Source of the DNA: Pelargonium x hortorum
Taxonomy: Eukaryota > Streptophyta > Magnoliopsida > Geraniales > Geraniaceae
Reading direction: 5' to 3'
Assembly (NCBI GenBank): GCA_036897525.1
Contig: JAYMTJ010000032.1
Location: forward strand, 1-64,000
Length of the DNA: 64,000 nt
In this document: positions 36,594-49,633 of the stretch, one piece after another
How positions within the stretch are numbered: the stretch's first letter is position 1
Layout of the letters: each line of letters opens with the position of its first letter
Program-made: the position numbers and the translations under genes
The notes under the pieces: generated by a model
Database searches by the model: none
What the model saw: the letters and a program-made list of their open reading frames with translations, nothing else
What the model was told of the DNA's origin: nothing

Positions 36594-39500
36594 TAGATAC
36601 TTGATTAGAAGCTCAAGGCTATAAACAGATAAAGGTTTCTATCAGGCCAACCCATTTTACATGTCCTATAAAGTTATATTCTTTAGTGAAAACCCCTCGG
36701 CAATTTTATAGTTAAAAGCTTAGTCAGTCAATAGATTAAGATGTAGCAACTTTTACCAAAAAAAGTAGTTCCGGAATTTGGAGCCCCACGAAACTCTATA
36801 CTTACTGAGGGTTGCTAGTACTCAGCAGTATAGTGATTACTTATCCAATTGATAAAGCTTTCTCTTAAAGGATACCCCATAACTTTAATTTAACCGAATT
36901 AATTAGCAAATTTAGAACGGTCGGGTATAAAATATATGGTATTATTACTGGTTTTATAGCGTAATTGTAGGGGTCTCCCATTGAATTTTGAAACTTATAT
37001 CCTATACTTGGTCAAGAAAACTTATATAAAAAATTTTGGGGTTATGTTTCCACTCAATCTTCGTTGGGATTTCGCCTCCATTCTATACTTTTGCCTGAAT
37101 TCCGGTAACTTCGTAATGCTTCTTTTGTAAGGTGTTAGAAGTCCTAGGAAATTGTTACTTTGACAAAAATTCATTGTATTTTTCTTTTTTAACTGAAAAG
37201 GATTTCTCACTTCATTGGTAGTAAATAAAGATAAATTCTTTCTTGTGTAATAGCCATTATAATATAAATATACATAGGAATCAGAAGTATAAATTTTAAA
37301 AGGTTAAGGATATCGTAGAAAGAGGGCTGCGAAAAGCTACTTTTAACTATATTTCTGGCTTTTTTTTATTGCAATTAATTCATTTTTATCTAACTGGAAA
37401 AACTCTCCCTAGAAAGGTACCGGATAAGGTATCCTCGTGGTATGGTATATGGATCCGTAACTTCCGTTACAAAGCACTTATATAGTTTTTTTTAACTTCT
37501 GCTTAGGACCGCGGGGCTCTTGGAAGCATAGTAAGAAGCGTACTGCATAATTCCCCAAAAAGTCAATTCAAGGAATTCCTACTCGAGTGAGAGTATAAAA
37601 ATTTTATGCATTGTAAGAGCGACTATCTATAGTAGACCCCCCGAATAAAGTAGGATGAAATGATAGGTTGTTAAAGTATTATCCATTTGTAACCTAGATT
37701 TGAGCTGTACCCTAGTGGTAAAGTCAAAACGCCCCCCAGAGGAGTGCAGTTAGATTCTATTTCCTTCACTAAATTGAAATTCGAGTTACGTTACGAAGAA
37801 AAAGGTACGTAATAATTTGGGTAGTAAGGGGCCTCTAAAAGAAAAGTCTTTTGAAAGTACAGATATACGGGGAGCGGTTTCATCCTGGCAAAAGGTTTAG
37901 TATGAATAAGGAACGCTTTTTGGCTTTGGGAATAAGTCGGCAATATACAAAGTTGCGGGCAGAGGCTCCTCGAGCCTTTGTCCTTTTTTTATTAAGTTGT
38001 TTAGAATCCCGAGGGCAGCTTTACGACTAATATATCACTACTAAAACTGGAAATCGATAAAAAAAGTTTTTAGTCACTACCCTTTAGTACTCATACCTAA
38101 GCGAACAACTATTACTTTTTTTTGTTCTTCAATCTACGGATATCTAGTTTAATCCTAATGGGGAAACCTTAAAAAAACTTATTACGGACTCCGTTTTATT
38201 ATTTTTTTAGTTATAGCTAAAGCAATGTCCCTAAGGGCGCTGCCGATAGATCTTGCTTTGGTCGGAAAATCCAAATTAGAAAAACTGGTACAAAATTTCA
38301 GGGAAAATTCTGAAATTAGAGATATAATATTTATTATCTGTAAGCTAGTCAAAGCTTTGATAAGGTTAGGAGTTCAGAAATTCCAGCTTGTCCTTATAAG
38401 GAAGAATGTCTTGCATTTAACCCATTTTTGAAGGCTTTCCATTGTAGGATGTAGCTTATATTATAATATATTATAAGATTAGAAGGTAAGGTAAGAGGCT
38501 CTAGTTAGTCTCACAAAGACCCCCGTAGTGTACATAAAAAAAACGAGGTTAGCCCTAGATTCCTAAAAATCTTTTATCGAGTTCTTTAGTCCTAGTATTT
38601 GTATTTTTTCCCTGTAAACCGAAAAGAAAGGCCTATTAGGCGAAAGAATCTCGTTCACCGAACAACGGTACATAACTAGAAAATCGACAGTTAAGTACTA
38701 CTCATTGTAGGACAAAACTGTAATTGATTAAAGATCTCGAGTTAATTTAATTGCATGCATTGGCCCGATAAAAGAACCATACTATTAAAATATAGACTTT
38801 GAGATAGCTTTACAAAGACAAACAAAGTGGTCAAGGTGAATTTGATGTGACACTAAATTTAAATAGAATGGAGATAACAAGGAATCCCTGCATAACAAAG
38901 TTTGCTAGGTCTTTTACTCCAATTACAAGATTCGTATAACAAGAATCAATCATAATTAAGAAAGAAATCTAACTGTTGCTAATTGGAACGGCCCCTTACT
39001 AGGCGTCGAGAGATACGGGATTTGAACCTAAAATAACTTAACTGTACTAAAAAGGACGAAACCCTGCCCTTTGATTTTAAAGACCGAGGCATAGGCATTA
39101 GTCAGTAATTCTAGGCACAAAAACCCCGGAAGGTGTTGACACTAAAAACAGATATCCAAAATATTGGTAAAAACGCATGAAAAGTCCCAGAACTCTCGAT
39201 TGGGGAAAGAATTTCATAAAGATGGACCCTTTATTTATGTTATGTGGTCGTGCAGAGTTCTTCAAATTCTAACTACTCAGTTAGTGATATCCCGTTATAT
39301 TTTAGGATGGGTCTTTTATTACATACAAAAATGCGCCTAAGGTTCAAACCCGCACTCTTTTCAAAGGGAGACTGCTAAGAGAGACAATTCATTCAGCTTT
39401 AAATGAAGGAGGACAAGAGAGAACTAACTGTTCAAGAGTGCTGAGCAGGGTTTCGCCCCTATACCCTGTATACAAAAAACCCCACTACGCGACCTTGCTA

Positions 39501-39728
39501 GAATAGAATAACTCTATTCTTAGTTACTCGATGCTCTTAATTTTAATAACTATAAGAACTTCGGCCATTCTCATTTTTTTAGACATGTCAACTCGACAAC
39601 CTCCTTAAGGGACTACACAGTTCAAGCAAAGCTAAGAAGGAAAATACCAAAGGCTTCATTTTATTTGTTTGCTTAGAAATTCATAAGGCTGGTAGGTTGA
39701 TATTGATTGATGTGAGGATGATATGTTT

Positions 39729-39745
39729 TCTCTCTCTCTTTTTTT
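39729..39745. repeat. (TC)5 plus T run
   Basis: A short dinucleotide tract leading into a run of seven T. Confidence 0.85.
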
Positions 39746-42259
39746 GAGCTTACTATATTTATCGAAAGTATAAGAGGTGCAAATACAATTTCCTTCTTAT
39801 TTACTTAAACTTCGTGTTTTTCGTGTTTAAAGAAACTCTGAGTGGAAAACAAGGGCCTCTAAAAGGGTTTAAGTTACCTAACAAGAGAAAGAATACGATA
39901 TTTTGGGTATCCCTTTGTTATTAGAGTGTTCCAGGGTATCCGTCTAGTATATAGATAAGAATTCTTTTTTTATATGGAAACCCTCCTACTAAATGAAATT
40001 ATCTCCCATATTTATCGTTATACAAAATTTATTAACTTATAAAAAAGACTTATTACTACTATTTTCCCGAACTCACTCAAATCAAATATAGAAGAAATAG
40101 CTGTATCTCGGAGTCAAGAGATTCCTAATATTATGGATTCAGTGTTCATAGAGAACCCTTTGTAGCTATTCTCGTTACCAAAGCATCTTGCGATGTCCTA
40201 ATATAAATATAATAAAAAAGGAGGACCCTTAAATTAAGGCTTTTTATATAAAGATTAGGTGTAATTATGTATTTATTTCTTGACGTATAGAGTAAAATAC
40301 TCTCTAGCTTTAACTAGAAGTAGTAGTGTATCTTGATCTTAAGCTAAACCAGAATACCAGATTAGAAGATGTCACAAGACAGCGAAATAGATAAGGCACC
40401 AGGAAACTTAGTACAGAATAGCTCGAGAAACTTTTTTCTTTTTCTAACTAACTAGATAGTTAGATGTAAATTCTAAAAAGAGAATAGTATAAATTTGTAC
40501 TCCTCTTTGAAAAGGTTCCCGTAGATCTTCTTACTGAATATCCTTATTTTAGGACCCCCCTTTTTTTAAGGACTTCTTCATCGGTTTTAAGAGTTAAGGT
40601 TATCTTCTTATATTAGTTAGGTTTTTTAATAGCAGTAAAGTCTCGGCTTTCCGAGGGGTATCTGGGATTCCGTCGACAAAACGAAATCCTAATAGGTGTC
40701 GTGTATTTACCGGTAAGAGTTTTTAGGACCCTTTTTTGAGTAGATATTTATTACTGTAGTTATCCAAGCCTCTCAGTTTCCTAAATTCTGGTAGCTTACA
40801 TCGGTAGTGGGGACCCGTTCCACCCCCTATATTAGGATAATTTCGTTTCCTAGAAACTAGTACAAGAATGCTCTACTAAATTTCCACATATCAAGTTATT
40901 GAAAACCGGCGGATTCCTGGTACTTGATAACAGCTGCATGTGTGCACATTTGATCTTCGTAGTGAGCTACAATTTCTGCTAATTCTATATTGTACTCGAA
41001 ATATTAGATTTGATACAGAAAGGTGAATGCGCAACAGATGGGATCCATTAATGAAAAAAGCATTAACCACCATATTTACAATATTTTTTATTATACGGAC
41101 CACACAATTACTAAAAACAAAGAACGTGAGTCTTTAACAATTTACATTTTGAAACAAACCTTTGCCAACCAGTATTAGTAAAATTTAGTATCCATGTGTC
41201 TATTCACATCACAAGCTATGCTTTGTTGAATCCCTAATGTAATGCCTATAATGCATTTATCCCGTTTCTATCCGTGTTCTATCTGGAAGCCCGAATTACC
41301 AGCCGGAATTATTCGACTACACTAATGTGCTATAAACTCCTTGTTTCACACCCTATTTTATTTATAAACTAGTGCTTGCAGTATCCTTTCAAAGCAAAAT
41401 TGTATCTAAAAAAGGCCGTACAACAAGTTTTCTAATAACAAGCCTCTGCAAACTTCATAGAGTATACTAAATTACCCTGTTTTTTCTTTTACATTAACAA
41501 ACACACTGGAAATACTAAGAGGTCTATCTACTTTATCTTAGCCTTAGTAAGCGGAAGTCATTTATCCGGGTTAGGCAAAGTGCTGAAGTATGCAGTGTCT
41601 ACTGTTAAAAATTGAGAAGTTAATCTTTCTTTTTTTCTCTAACTATAGCATAAGTTTCCTTTTATATTAAAAAACTTTGAATTATCAAATAAAATGGAAA
41701 GTAGATTAGAGACACATATTACTATATGAAAAACCGTATAATAAAGGACGTTTATAGGTATAGGAAGTAGAAATACGGAAAGTTGTGGTATTATACATAC
41801 AGGAGTTCCCTGAGTTAAGATTTCGATAAATTCTGCTTTTAGTTAGATTCTCTTTATTGCTTTACAAGTATTTGTGCTTCTAGATTGTAGGAGAAGCACT
41901 AGCTTAGCTAAGGGGTTCTATAATTCAAGATTTAGTTACCCGTTATCTTCCCCTTTCTAATTTAAATTAGATTAATGAACTCCTGTCCAAACCAATGAAA
42001 TTACAGCTATTGAGGTTGCACTGACTTTACTTATTCTGTTACGGTACTTAATAAAGTTAGTTCTAATAGAGATATTTTATTCCTTTATTAGAGTCCTTAT
42101 ATCGACAGTAGGGGTTATAGGCGAAGGTATACTTATATGAACACAAGGTTAGCAGAAAACTAGACCTATCATATTTAGGAGCCCTTTCAACCAGTTGGGT
42201 TAGTCGAGAAAACTGTCATAGGAATTTAATTTATAGTAAAAAGAATTCTATTCTATTCT

Positions 42260-42800
42260 ATTACAATTAAATAAAAAAAGCATAAAAGAGAAGGAGAGTG
42301 AAAGTGGAATAGGCACTGTTGGAGTGTAGTTGATGGCCGGATAAGAGGAGAGTATGCCACAGTTGTCTGCAACACTGGCTAGGAACAGTTATCTCCGCCG
42401 GTAAAGAATTGATTCTAATAATTGTTGATATTTGGATTGTAATGAACATGAGTAAAGAGGTCTCTCACTTTAATGCTAATGGATAAGCCGGCAATTAAAT
42501 CTAACTAAATAAAAGACTCAAAAGAATTCCAGTTTAGTAGTGAAGGAGTCAATCTAAAGCTTGTTTTGGTTTCTTTGTTAGGACTGGATATTGCTAGCTA
42601 AGGAGTTTAAGATTGTATTCTTGTCTTTGAAGCTAATGAAAACAGATTCTCTTCTTGACTTTAATAGCCGGTACGGAATCTCCTTTCTTTGCCAGCCTCT
42701 AATCCATAAACGGAAGTTGTCAAACTAAGACTAAAGTCAGGAATAATCTATTTAGATTATACAGGTCAAAGGAACAATTAAAAACTGTTGATAAAAGGAT
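42260..42800. other. Non-coding DNA, texture A island 5
   Basis: No gene was recognised. From 42283 to 42360 the plus strand is purine-rich (GAGAAGGAGAGTGAAAGTGG), reminiscent of the 10.8-12.1 kb block but without the cassettes. The third member of the AATGCTAATGG family is at 42472-42491. The 60-codon minus frame at 42267-42449 reflects the skew. Confidence 0.55.
42472..42491 (+). repeat. AATGCTAATGGATAAGCCGG family, copy 3
   Basis: It differs from copy 1 (12929-12949) by one G in the G run. This is the longest shared word between islands 2 and 5. Confidence 0.75.
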
Positions 42801-45800
42801 ATTCTAGAGAATTAATTTAGCTTTGTTCTAAAGAATCTGTATTCAATGATTATAGGGCAAATGGAATTTTATAACTAAGAAGATGTTTTCCTGCTGTTAT
42901 GTATTAAAGTATTTAAAATCTTGCCAGTTAAACTTTAAAGTAAGTCATTAAGAAGTGTTTATAAGGAGGTTGTCTATTTGTGTTCCTTTTTTCTAGGTTC
43001 CCCATTCGAGATAATAAAAGGGACTTAGCTATCTATTATAAATAGAAAAGAGAACCCTCTAAATCATTGTAAATTACAAAATAGAAATTAATTACCCTGT
43101 GCGCGGTAACTAAAAAACTCTGTATTAAAAACCATACCAGCAATAGCCTTATTAACCCGGTAAAATGACTTCATTAGCTGAAATAGGCAATCCTCCTCTT
43201 GTATTTACTGGGACAGTATTTAGGTACTCGTATAAATTATTAGACTTAACCTGGATAGTTATAATAGAAAATTCTAGCTGCGAAGTATTAACATAGAGTC
43301 AAAAAGTTATTTCTTTTGAATTAAGCTATTTTGACTTGAAAGGACTGATTTGAAAATATAGGAATGTTGACCTTTTTCAAAGGGAATCCAGGAGTCAACA
43401 ATTAGTTATAGTTAAGGAGCACTTCGTTGAAAGAAACAAAGCTTACTGCACGAATAAACAAGGATAAGAAGTGGCCTTGTTAAACAATCCGAATTCATTT
43501 TCAAGTTCTAATCCGGGTATTTGAAAGGAATTCTAGACTTCACGAACTGCAGTTCAGCTATAATAAATAGGGTTTGAACCTACGGACACCTCTTTCAACT
43601 CAGATCTACTCTTATTTATTAGTAGTCCACGAATAGGCCGCCTCCCAGGAGCTTATTTCACTTCCTAATGTCCCAGATTTTAAGATTGCGAGATAAATAG
43701 AAATGATTTCTTCATCTAAGTTATTTTCATTCCTAAGGTTCTTGTACTTGGGAAAGAGATAGAACACAGGAATTCTTACTAATCTATAATATCTATCAAG
43801 GGACTGGGAGTTTCATGGCAGGTACTAGATAAAGTATAGCTGTTACTAAGCTTACTTGCTAGAGAATACAGTAAAGCACTAACAAATAGAAGAGGTAAGA
43901 GAATTCCTCTTGGTTTCTGCTCTTATCGTTAAAGAGGATAGTTCCCAAGATAGTCCTTTATTAATGTATGGGCACTTATGACTAATCCAATTGTAAACAA
44001 CTTTAAAAAGACAAAGACAAGAGTCAGCTTCTTCCGTAGGCATGTTTCTATTTATACTGTTTACAACAACTCCTATTATGTAATTAGTACAAATAAGAAA
44101 TCTATACCTTTTGGACTCCCTGGATTAGGTAAGGCTGTCATGGTAATAATGTTATTAGCTTAACTGATACTCTTCTGGAATTTTTTAATGTTGTATCTCT
44201 GTAATTCGTGCGATGAAAGACTGTCGATCACACCGATTTTATGGGGTCCTCCCAGGTATGAATCACTTTTGTAGTTTCAAGTTTAAATATTTTCTTTATC
44301 TCAGACACCACTGTGATAATAAATAGCCGTAAAATGAGATGCTTAGTTATAGGATTTTCTATTTTGATATATTCTCATAACGGAAAGGCTTATACCTGTA
44401 TCTACCCCGAGCTCAAGAGTATCCTCATTAAAGATCCGACCGTTGGCGGGAAGACGTCGAGCATATACTATTGAATAGTGGTGAGTTGTTACTTGACCAG
44501 GCTTTGTAAGATTTGTAAATTACCTTTTAGTAGAATTTTTATTAGCTCTAGGAAGCCGTCATACTTTTATCATTATATTAACCTTTTGCGCAAGCGTCTT
44601 AAGAAAGATTTCTTAGTTTAAAGGGACTTGTAACTGTACTAAGTCCGAGACAGTTAAAAGATTGAGAAATACTCAAAATGAGGGAACGATCTGTATTCCT
44701 CTGGATTCTCGTTAGGGGTGCGTGACGGATAAAAATTGCCGAGGTGGATGAAAAGAAATTTTAAAAAGTTTCCGTCTCTTTATTCATACATAAATTGCTT
44801 AAAAGTTATACAAACAGAAAAGGAAAAAATTATCCCTTTGGCTTTTCGACTAAAAAAATGGGTTAATTATAATGAGTATAAAATATCCAAATACTAAGGT
44901 ACCCCTAGAATAAAATCCTAATAGATTGAATATAGATAAGATTACAATGGAATCAAATAAAATGAGGTAAACCCAGCTATCTGAAAAATTTCTCTAGACT
45001 TCAATTTCTATAGCTAAACTTTTTTATTTACCACACCCGGGTAAAATTGCTTACTTAACGGGGGGAGCCCCGGTTATTGGTATTTGCCTAGATATTTAAG
45101 CCTAATGTTTGATCTTTTATATAATCCGGGTTGGCCCCAAGGAAAGTTTAGTAAAATACCATCTTTTATTAAGATATGAAGAAGTCTTGCCTGAAGGGGA
45201 ACCTCGTGGACCCCTGCTTAGCTTGAAATACAGTCCAATAATTTGAGTTAAATTATTTCGTATACAGTCATAAAGTATTCAACTAATAATAAAGCGAAAT
45301 CTTGTATATTTGGATTGGAATTGCAGTTATAAATTCGAGTTCATTAGCGCATTAGAGTTTTAGTAATGTTTCCAAATGAACACGCTACTAAGCTTTGCTT
45401 TAAAATATTTAGTAAAAAGAATAAACAAAGTAATAAGGCCTCTTTGTAAGACTAGCAAAAGCACTATGGCAATTCAATTTACGAAATCTGTGAGAACTAA
45501 AACAACATGAACTGGTATAGAAAGATATGGAAGAAAAAGAGGTTATTTGCGTATTACAGTAAAAGGTAACTTAATTAGTATCGATTGAAATCTATTTGAA
45601 ATAACTAATTCAAACTCTTTTAGGGATAAGCTACAGATATATAATGAGGTTATAGCGATTTTATGCCCTTTTCTGTGTGCTATAACGAAAACTAAAACCT
45701 TAATTATGTAGGATTCCCTATTTCTTTCTTTCCTTTCTTTTTACAGCGGGTTTATATATATATTTCCTTTACAAGGATTTCGATATAGTGATAATATGTA

Positions 45801-47633
45801 TTTTGTAATAATTGAGTTTGACTGCGGAAAGTTTGAATTACTAGGGCATGAAAATTCTCTTCAATTTATTTCTCTTTAATATAATAATAAATTACGGTAG
45901 AATTACAAAAACTTGGGGTTTATTATTTAGTAATTTGTATACGTGGTTTCCTTATTGCTTAATATGTTATGTCTATTACTTTTTAATCCGAAAGACGAGG
46001 TCCCACTTCTTTCTATTAGTCTCTTCTGAGCTTGGTTCTGGACCTATTTCATTTTAGTAAAAAAGAACTTAATTGCGTAAGGGGGCAAAGGAACTTTAGT
46101 AGGTCCTAAAAATCTACTAAATTCGCTTAGGTATAGCAAAGTACTTAAAATATATAAAAATTAAGGCTATAGAATAGAATCTAGCTATGCATTAACGTAG
46201 GGCTTAGCGAAAGAGGAGTTGTTTTATTTTCAAGGTTTTTCGTGTAGCATTTACACAGGCTTACAGAATTGTAAGAGAATTGTAAGAAAAGGGGGCATTT
46301 TACTCCCTTAAGCAGGAATCTATGGAATATTCATATAGAAAGGAAGGGATGTTTACTAGTTTTGCTCAAGAGAGGCTATAATACCTGGAGGTATCCGTTA
46401 GAGAAAGCTCTTCTCTTTATAGTAGACCTGGGCCCCCTTGGTTGTAGTTTACATTAGACTTCTGGAGGGGGTTGTAATACTAAAAAATCCTAAATGAAAG
46501 GCGCTTAGCTCAGTTTTGAGAATGCTCGGTCAAGTATTGTTGGGCTATATATTCGCAAGTAACTTAGTGCAATATATCAAATTTATAAGAGTCAGCAATC
46601 AACATAGCATTAAGGAAAAATAGAACCCTGGGTTAGGTTTTTTTTTGAATAAAGAAGCGGGATTTTTAGAAATCACTGAGTATAATGAGCAGGTTTTGGT
46701 TAAATAAAGGGAGCTTTATATATATATAATTCTAGAGCCTCTTGAACCTAGACTGTCCGTTTAATAGTAAACCCTTTTAACACTGAACTACTGAGCCTTG
46801 CCCTCCTAAAATTACAACGAGGTGAGGTATTACTTAGAATTGAACTAATAATTTGGTCAGTAGTAAGTTTTTTCTTATATTAGCACACGCACGCAAGGGT
46901 TCAAATGCTCTTATAATAGGGTATACTTTGGCTTGGCTTGAATTGCAGATTTAGTCGTCGTATAATGCAGATGATCTAACAACGTTCAAAACCATTTTAT
47001 TCCTGGAATATCTTATTAATTACTCTTTCTTTAGCTACATTCAGATAAAGAATTAAACAAACAAAGGGTTGAGTTTTCATACTCAATATTATTTATATAA
47101 AGCGGTCTTCTTACATTAGATATCTTAGGTTCAAACTATACCTTTTCGTATCAAATATAACCTTATACTTTCTTTTTGCAAGGAATCCCTGATAATTAAT
47201 TACTATATTTTTCGTATTAACAAGGAGGGACACCTTTTCTAAAAATCAATTTTGTACTTAATGTTGTTGACTTAATTAATCCTCATTTTGAAACCCAAAA
47301 AAGCTGTTTCCAAGATTGTAGCATAACTTGAAAGCTCTCCTTTCTAAATTGTTTTTTCCTTATCCTATTCTATATTTTTTACTTAATCTTGGATATGCCT
47401 ATAATATAAGCCGACCAGAGCTCTCTAAATCTACTTACAAGGTGTTCAGCCCGAATCTTTTTACAGTATCTTATTAATAAAAAAGCGGCGGATCGTTTCA
47501 TTACTAAAAGCCTGGCTGCTCCTAGCTTCTGCATATAAAATAGAAGCTATAACTAGAAAGAATCCTCCGGCATAATCCAGGGATAAAATACAATGGGTAT
47601 AGTAAGAGCATGTATACTACTTTTTATTTAACT
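42801..47633. other. Non-coding A+T-rich DNA, texture B
   Basis: No gene was recognised. GAATTGTAAGA is tandemly duplicated at 46266-46287. A T-arm-like hairpin (ATAGG-GTTTGAA-CCTAC, minus) lies at 43567-43583. AATTGCCGAGGTGG at 44728 and GGCGCTTAGCTCAGTT at 46500 look like tRNA 5' parts without matching 3' halves. The frame at 45848-46057 is hydrophobic only because the DNA is T-rich. Confidence 0.55.
46266..46287. repeat. 11-bp tandem duplication
   Basis: GAATTGTAAGA occurs twice, perfectly, head to tail. Confidence 0.9.
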
Positions 47634-47703
47634 AGAGATTGTAGCTCAATCGGTCCCAGCATTAAAGCTTCCTGCCCTTAGGTTTTCGAGTCCAGGTCAT
47701 CCA
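47634..47703 (+). pseudogene. trnD-like relic
   Basis: The 5' part AGAGATTGTAGCTCAATCGG is close to GGGATTGTAGTTCAATTGG of the plastid-type trnD(GUC) commonly carried by plant mitochondria. The 3' part TTTTCGAGTCCAGGTCATCC resembles its TTCGAGCCCCGTCAGTCC. The anticodon stem and the GTC anticodon are not present, the T-loop has extra T residues, and the acceptor ends do not pair. So it would be a decayed copy. Another tRNA origin is possible because only the two end regions are informative. Confidence 0.35.
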
Positions 47704-49600
47704 AAAGCCAAGCTAGGCATTTTCTGTAAATGGTGTAATATATATAAGAATTAAGGCATTTCTTAATCAAAAAGGGCCCATATAAAGATAAAGATTTTTA
47801 GTACCGGATAATTGTCAAGTGAATGCTCTACTGCGAGGGCACCGGTGAGGGGGATGCAAAGCAGGGTCCTTAGTCTCTTATTATGCTGATAATTTATGAC
47901 CTATCAAAACGGAACTCTAATTATTTTACAGATTATCTATTTTAGTACTATAACTATACCATAATGTTGACACAAATCTACTTCTACTAAACGAGGGACT
48001 AAAAATAGCAATTGATAGAACAAATTCAAGAGATGCAGTGGAGCGCTCCTGGGTTTTAGAGCCCTTTATTATGCTAATTGCTGAGTCAAGTTCTTTCTCT
48101 TTTTTACCTGCTTTTGCTAATTCTATATCATTTGAATCTCTTATAAGGAAACCAAAGTCCATTACTCTCTATAATATAAGAACACGGGTCTATTTAAAGA
48201 ACCTACTTCTTTACACTTTGCTAACTTCTAACTTATTGTATTCATTATTCTTTACTTTATTATTCATGGGACTCTCTAGAATATAGAAATTTAGCCTCTG
48301 ATAAGAAAAAGTTTTAAATAAAAAGAATGATATGAAACTTACTTTACACTATAATAAGGATCCGCCATACTCTATATTCTCTTCTAGGAGATTCAAAAAA
48401 CTTCAAAGTTTGAATTCAATATAAGTTTAATAACGATTCTACAAGCACGAGAAAACCGTAAAAATTAGTATGGATCCGCTTTTGCATCTCGAGACTTATC
48501 AAACTACTTCCGATTTTAACCAGGGGGAGCGCCCGAGAATTCCCACTCAATCACTATGTCCCTTGCGTACTAATTCAGGTTTATTCATTTCGCTGGATTG
48601 CAAGAACGAACATTAGTTATAAAATTTTTATTTTCAACCAAAAAATTGCACATTTTAACTCATTTTATCGTATTATTATTAAAAGTATATGGTCGGGTTA
48701 TACATTAAAAGCCCTCTCATACTTACATGGCATACCTATTCTATTCATGGGTCCAAAAAAGTCTTACTGTATTTACTTGAATAGACAAAGCGCTCTGTAA
48801 ATAGGTGCATCTCAAAAATCCAATTTTATATAACAGGTTTTATATTGTTAAATAAAAAGAACTCCTTGGAATACGAGTATCCTAGAATTCAATTACATAT
48901 ATATAAGTTTTCTGATATCTCTAACTTTAGATCCCTGTTTCCAGACGGTCAGGCACTCTGTTCCATGTTTTCCCAATTTTGAGTCATTTCATTGATTAAA
49001 ATTATAAAAGTATTTCAAAATGAAAGGAAAAGGTACCTGATTCGGCATCCTTCTAAAAAATCTTTTGTTTAGCAAAACATAAGACAGATCCCGGATCCTG
49101 GGGAAATTCATAATAAAGTAAGCATAATTTTTGAAACTGAGCTAATTGATTCTTTATTGCATAAGTACCCATATAGGCGCTATTTCTCTTTCTCCCGGAG
49201 AGTTTAAGATTCCTACTTTAGTACTCTATATAGACTGACCCAACTTAAGCGGGCACTTACCTATACCAGTAGATTAGAATAGCTAGTTATTTTTTAGGAT
49301 AGAAACAAAGCGGGACGATTACCCGGATATTTATAGCGTAGTTTTTATTATGTCATTTCTGAAAAAACCTATGTTTATTGACTAAATTAACTTAAAGATC
49401 TTAGTTTACAAGAAAATTCACAAAACCATACGTAAACAAAATACTACACTTGGAACTTCCATAACACAGTTATAGCTCTGTTACTGAGCAAAGAGTAAAG
49501 ATATTTCCTATATGCGGGGCCCTGGCTAAAGATCCATAACTTCTTAAATTTAGAGCTTGGTTTTTCAAGAGGAATAAGGGAGACCACGAGGCCCTTATGG

Positions 49601-49633
49601 CTGGGCCTTTAACTCAGCTGCAGTAGTATAGCA
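49601..49633 (+). pseudogene. Possible second trnK fragment
   Basis: CTGGGCCTTTAAC followed by CAGCTGCAG and TAGTATAGCA parallels CTGGGCTTTTAAC, CAGCTGCAG and GCTATACTA of the trnK-like gene at 17083-17129, with the T-loop missing. The word CAGCTGCAG is particular to the 17 kb copy, since the usual trnK has a different variable region. Hence this may derive from that copy. A hairpin AGGCCC/GGGCCT (49589-49608) overlaps its start and offers another reading. Confidence 0.3.

Larger units (their letters stand above)
34731..42259. other. Long non-coding A+T-rich DNA, texture B
   Basis: No gene was recognised in 7.5 kb. Simple repeats are AAGAAAGAAAGAAAG at 36579-36593 and a TC run ending in T at 39729-39745. 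TGTACCCTAGTGGTAAAG near 37705 and a T-loop-like TTTGAACCTA at 39020 recall tRNA arms, but neither can be folded into a tRNA. The frame at 38225-38431 is not recognisable as any protein. Confidence 0.6.

Noticed and set aside
43560-43622. Minus-strand T-arm with six of seven acceptor pairs, like a D-armless tRNA
   Set aside because: No anticodon stem of more than three pairs can be drawn in the 32-base interior, so the match is probably chance.
45848-46057. Hydrophobic 69-codon frame like a small membrane protein
   Set aside because: The hydrophobicity follows from T-rich codons. It does not resemble atp8, atp9, nad3 or nad4L.
46500-46570. GGCGCTTAGCTCAGTT, like the 5' end of a trnW or similar tRNA
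   Set aside because: No anticodon arm or T-arm at the expected distance.
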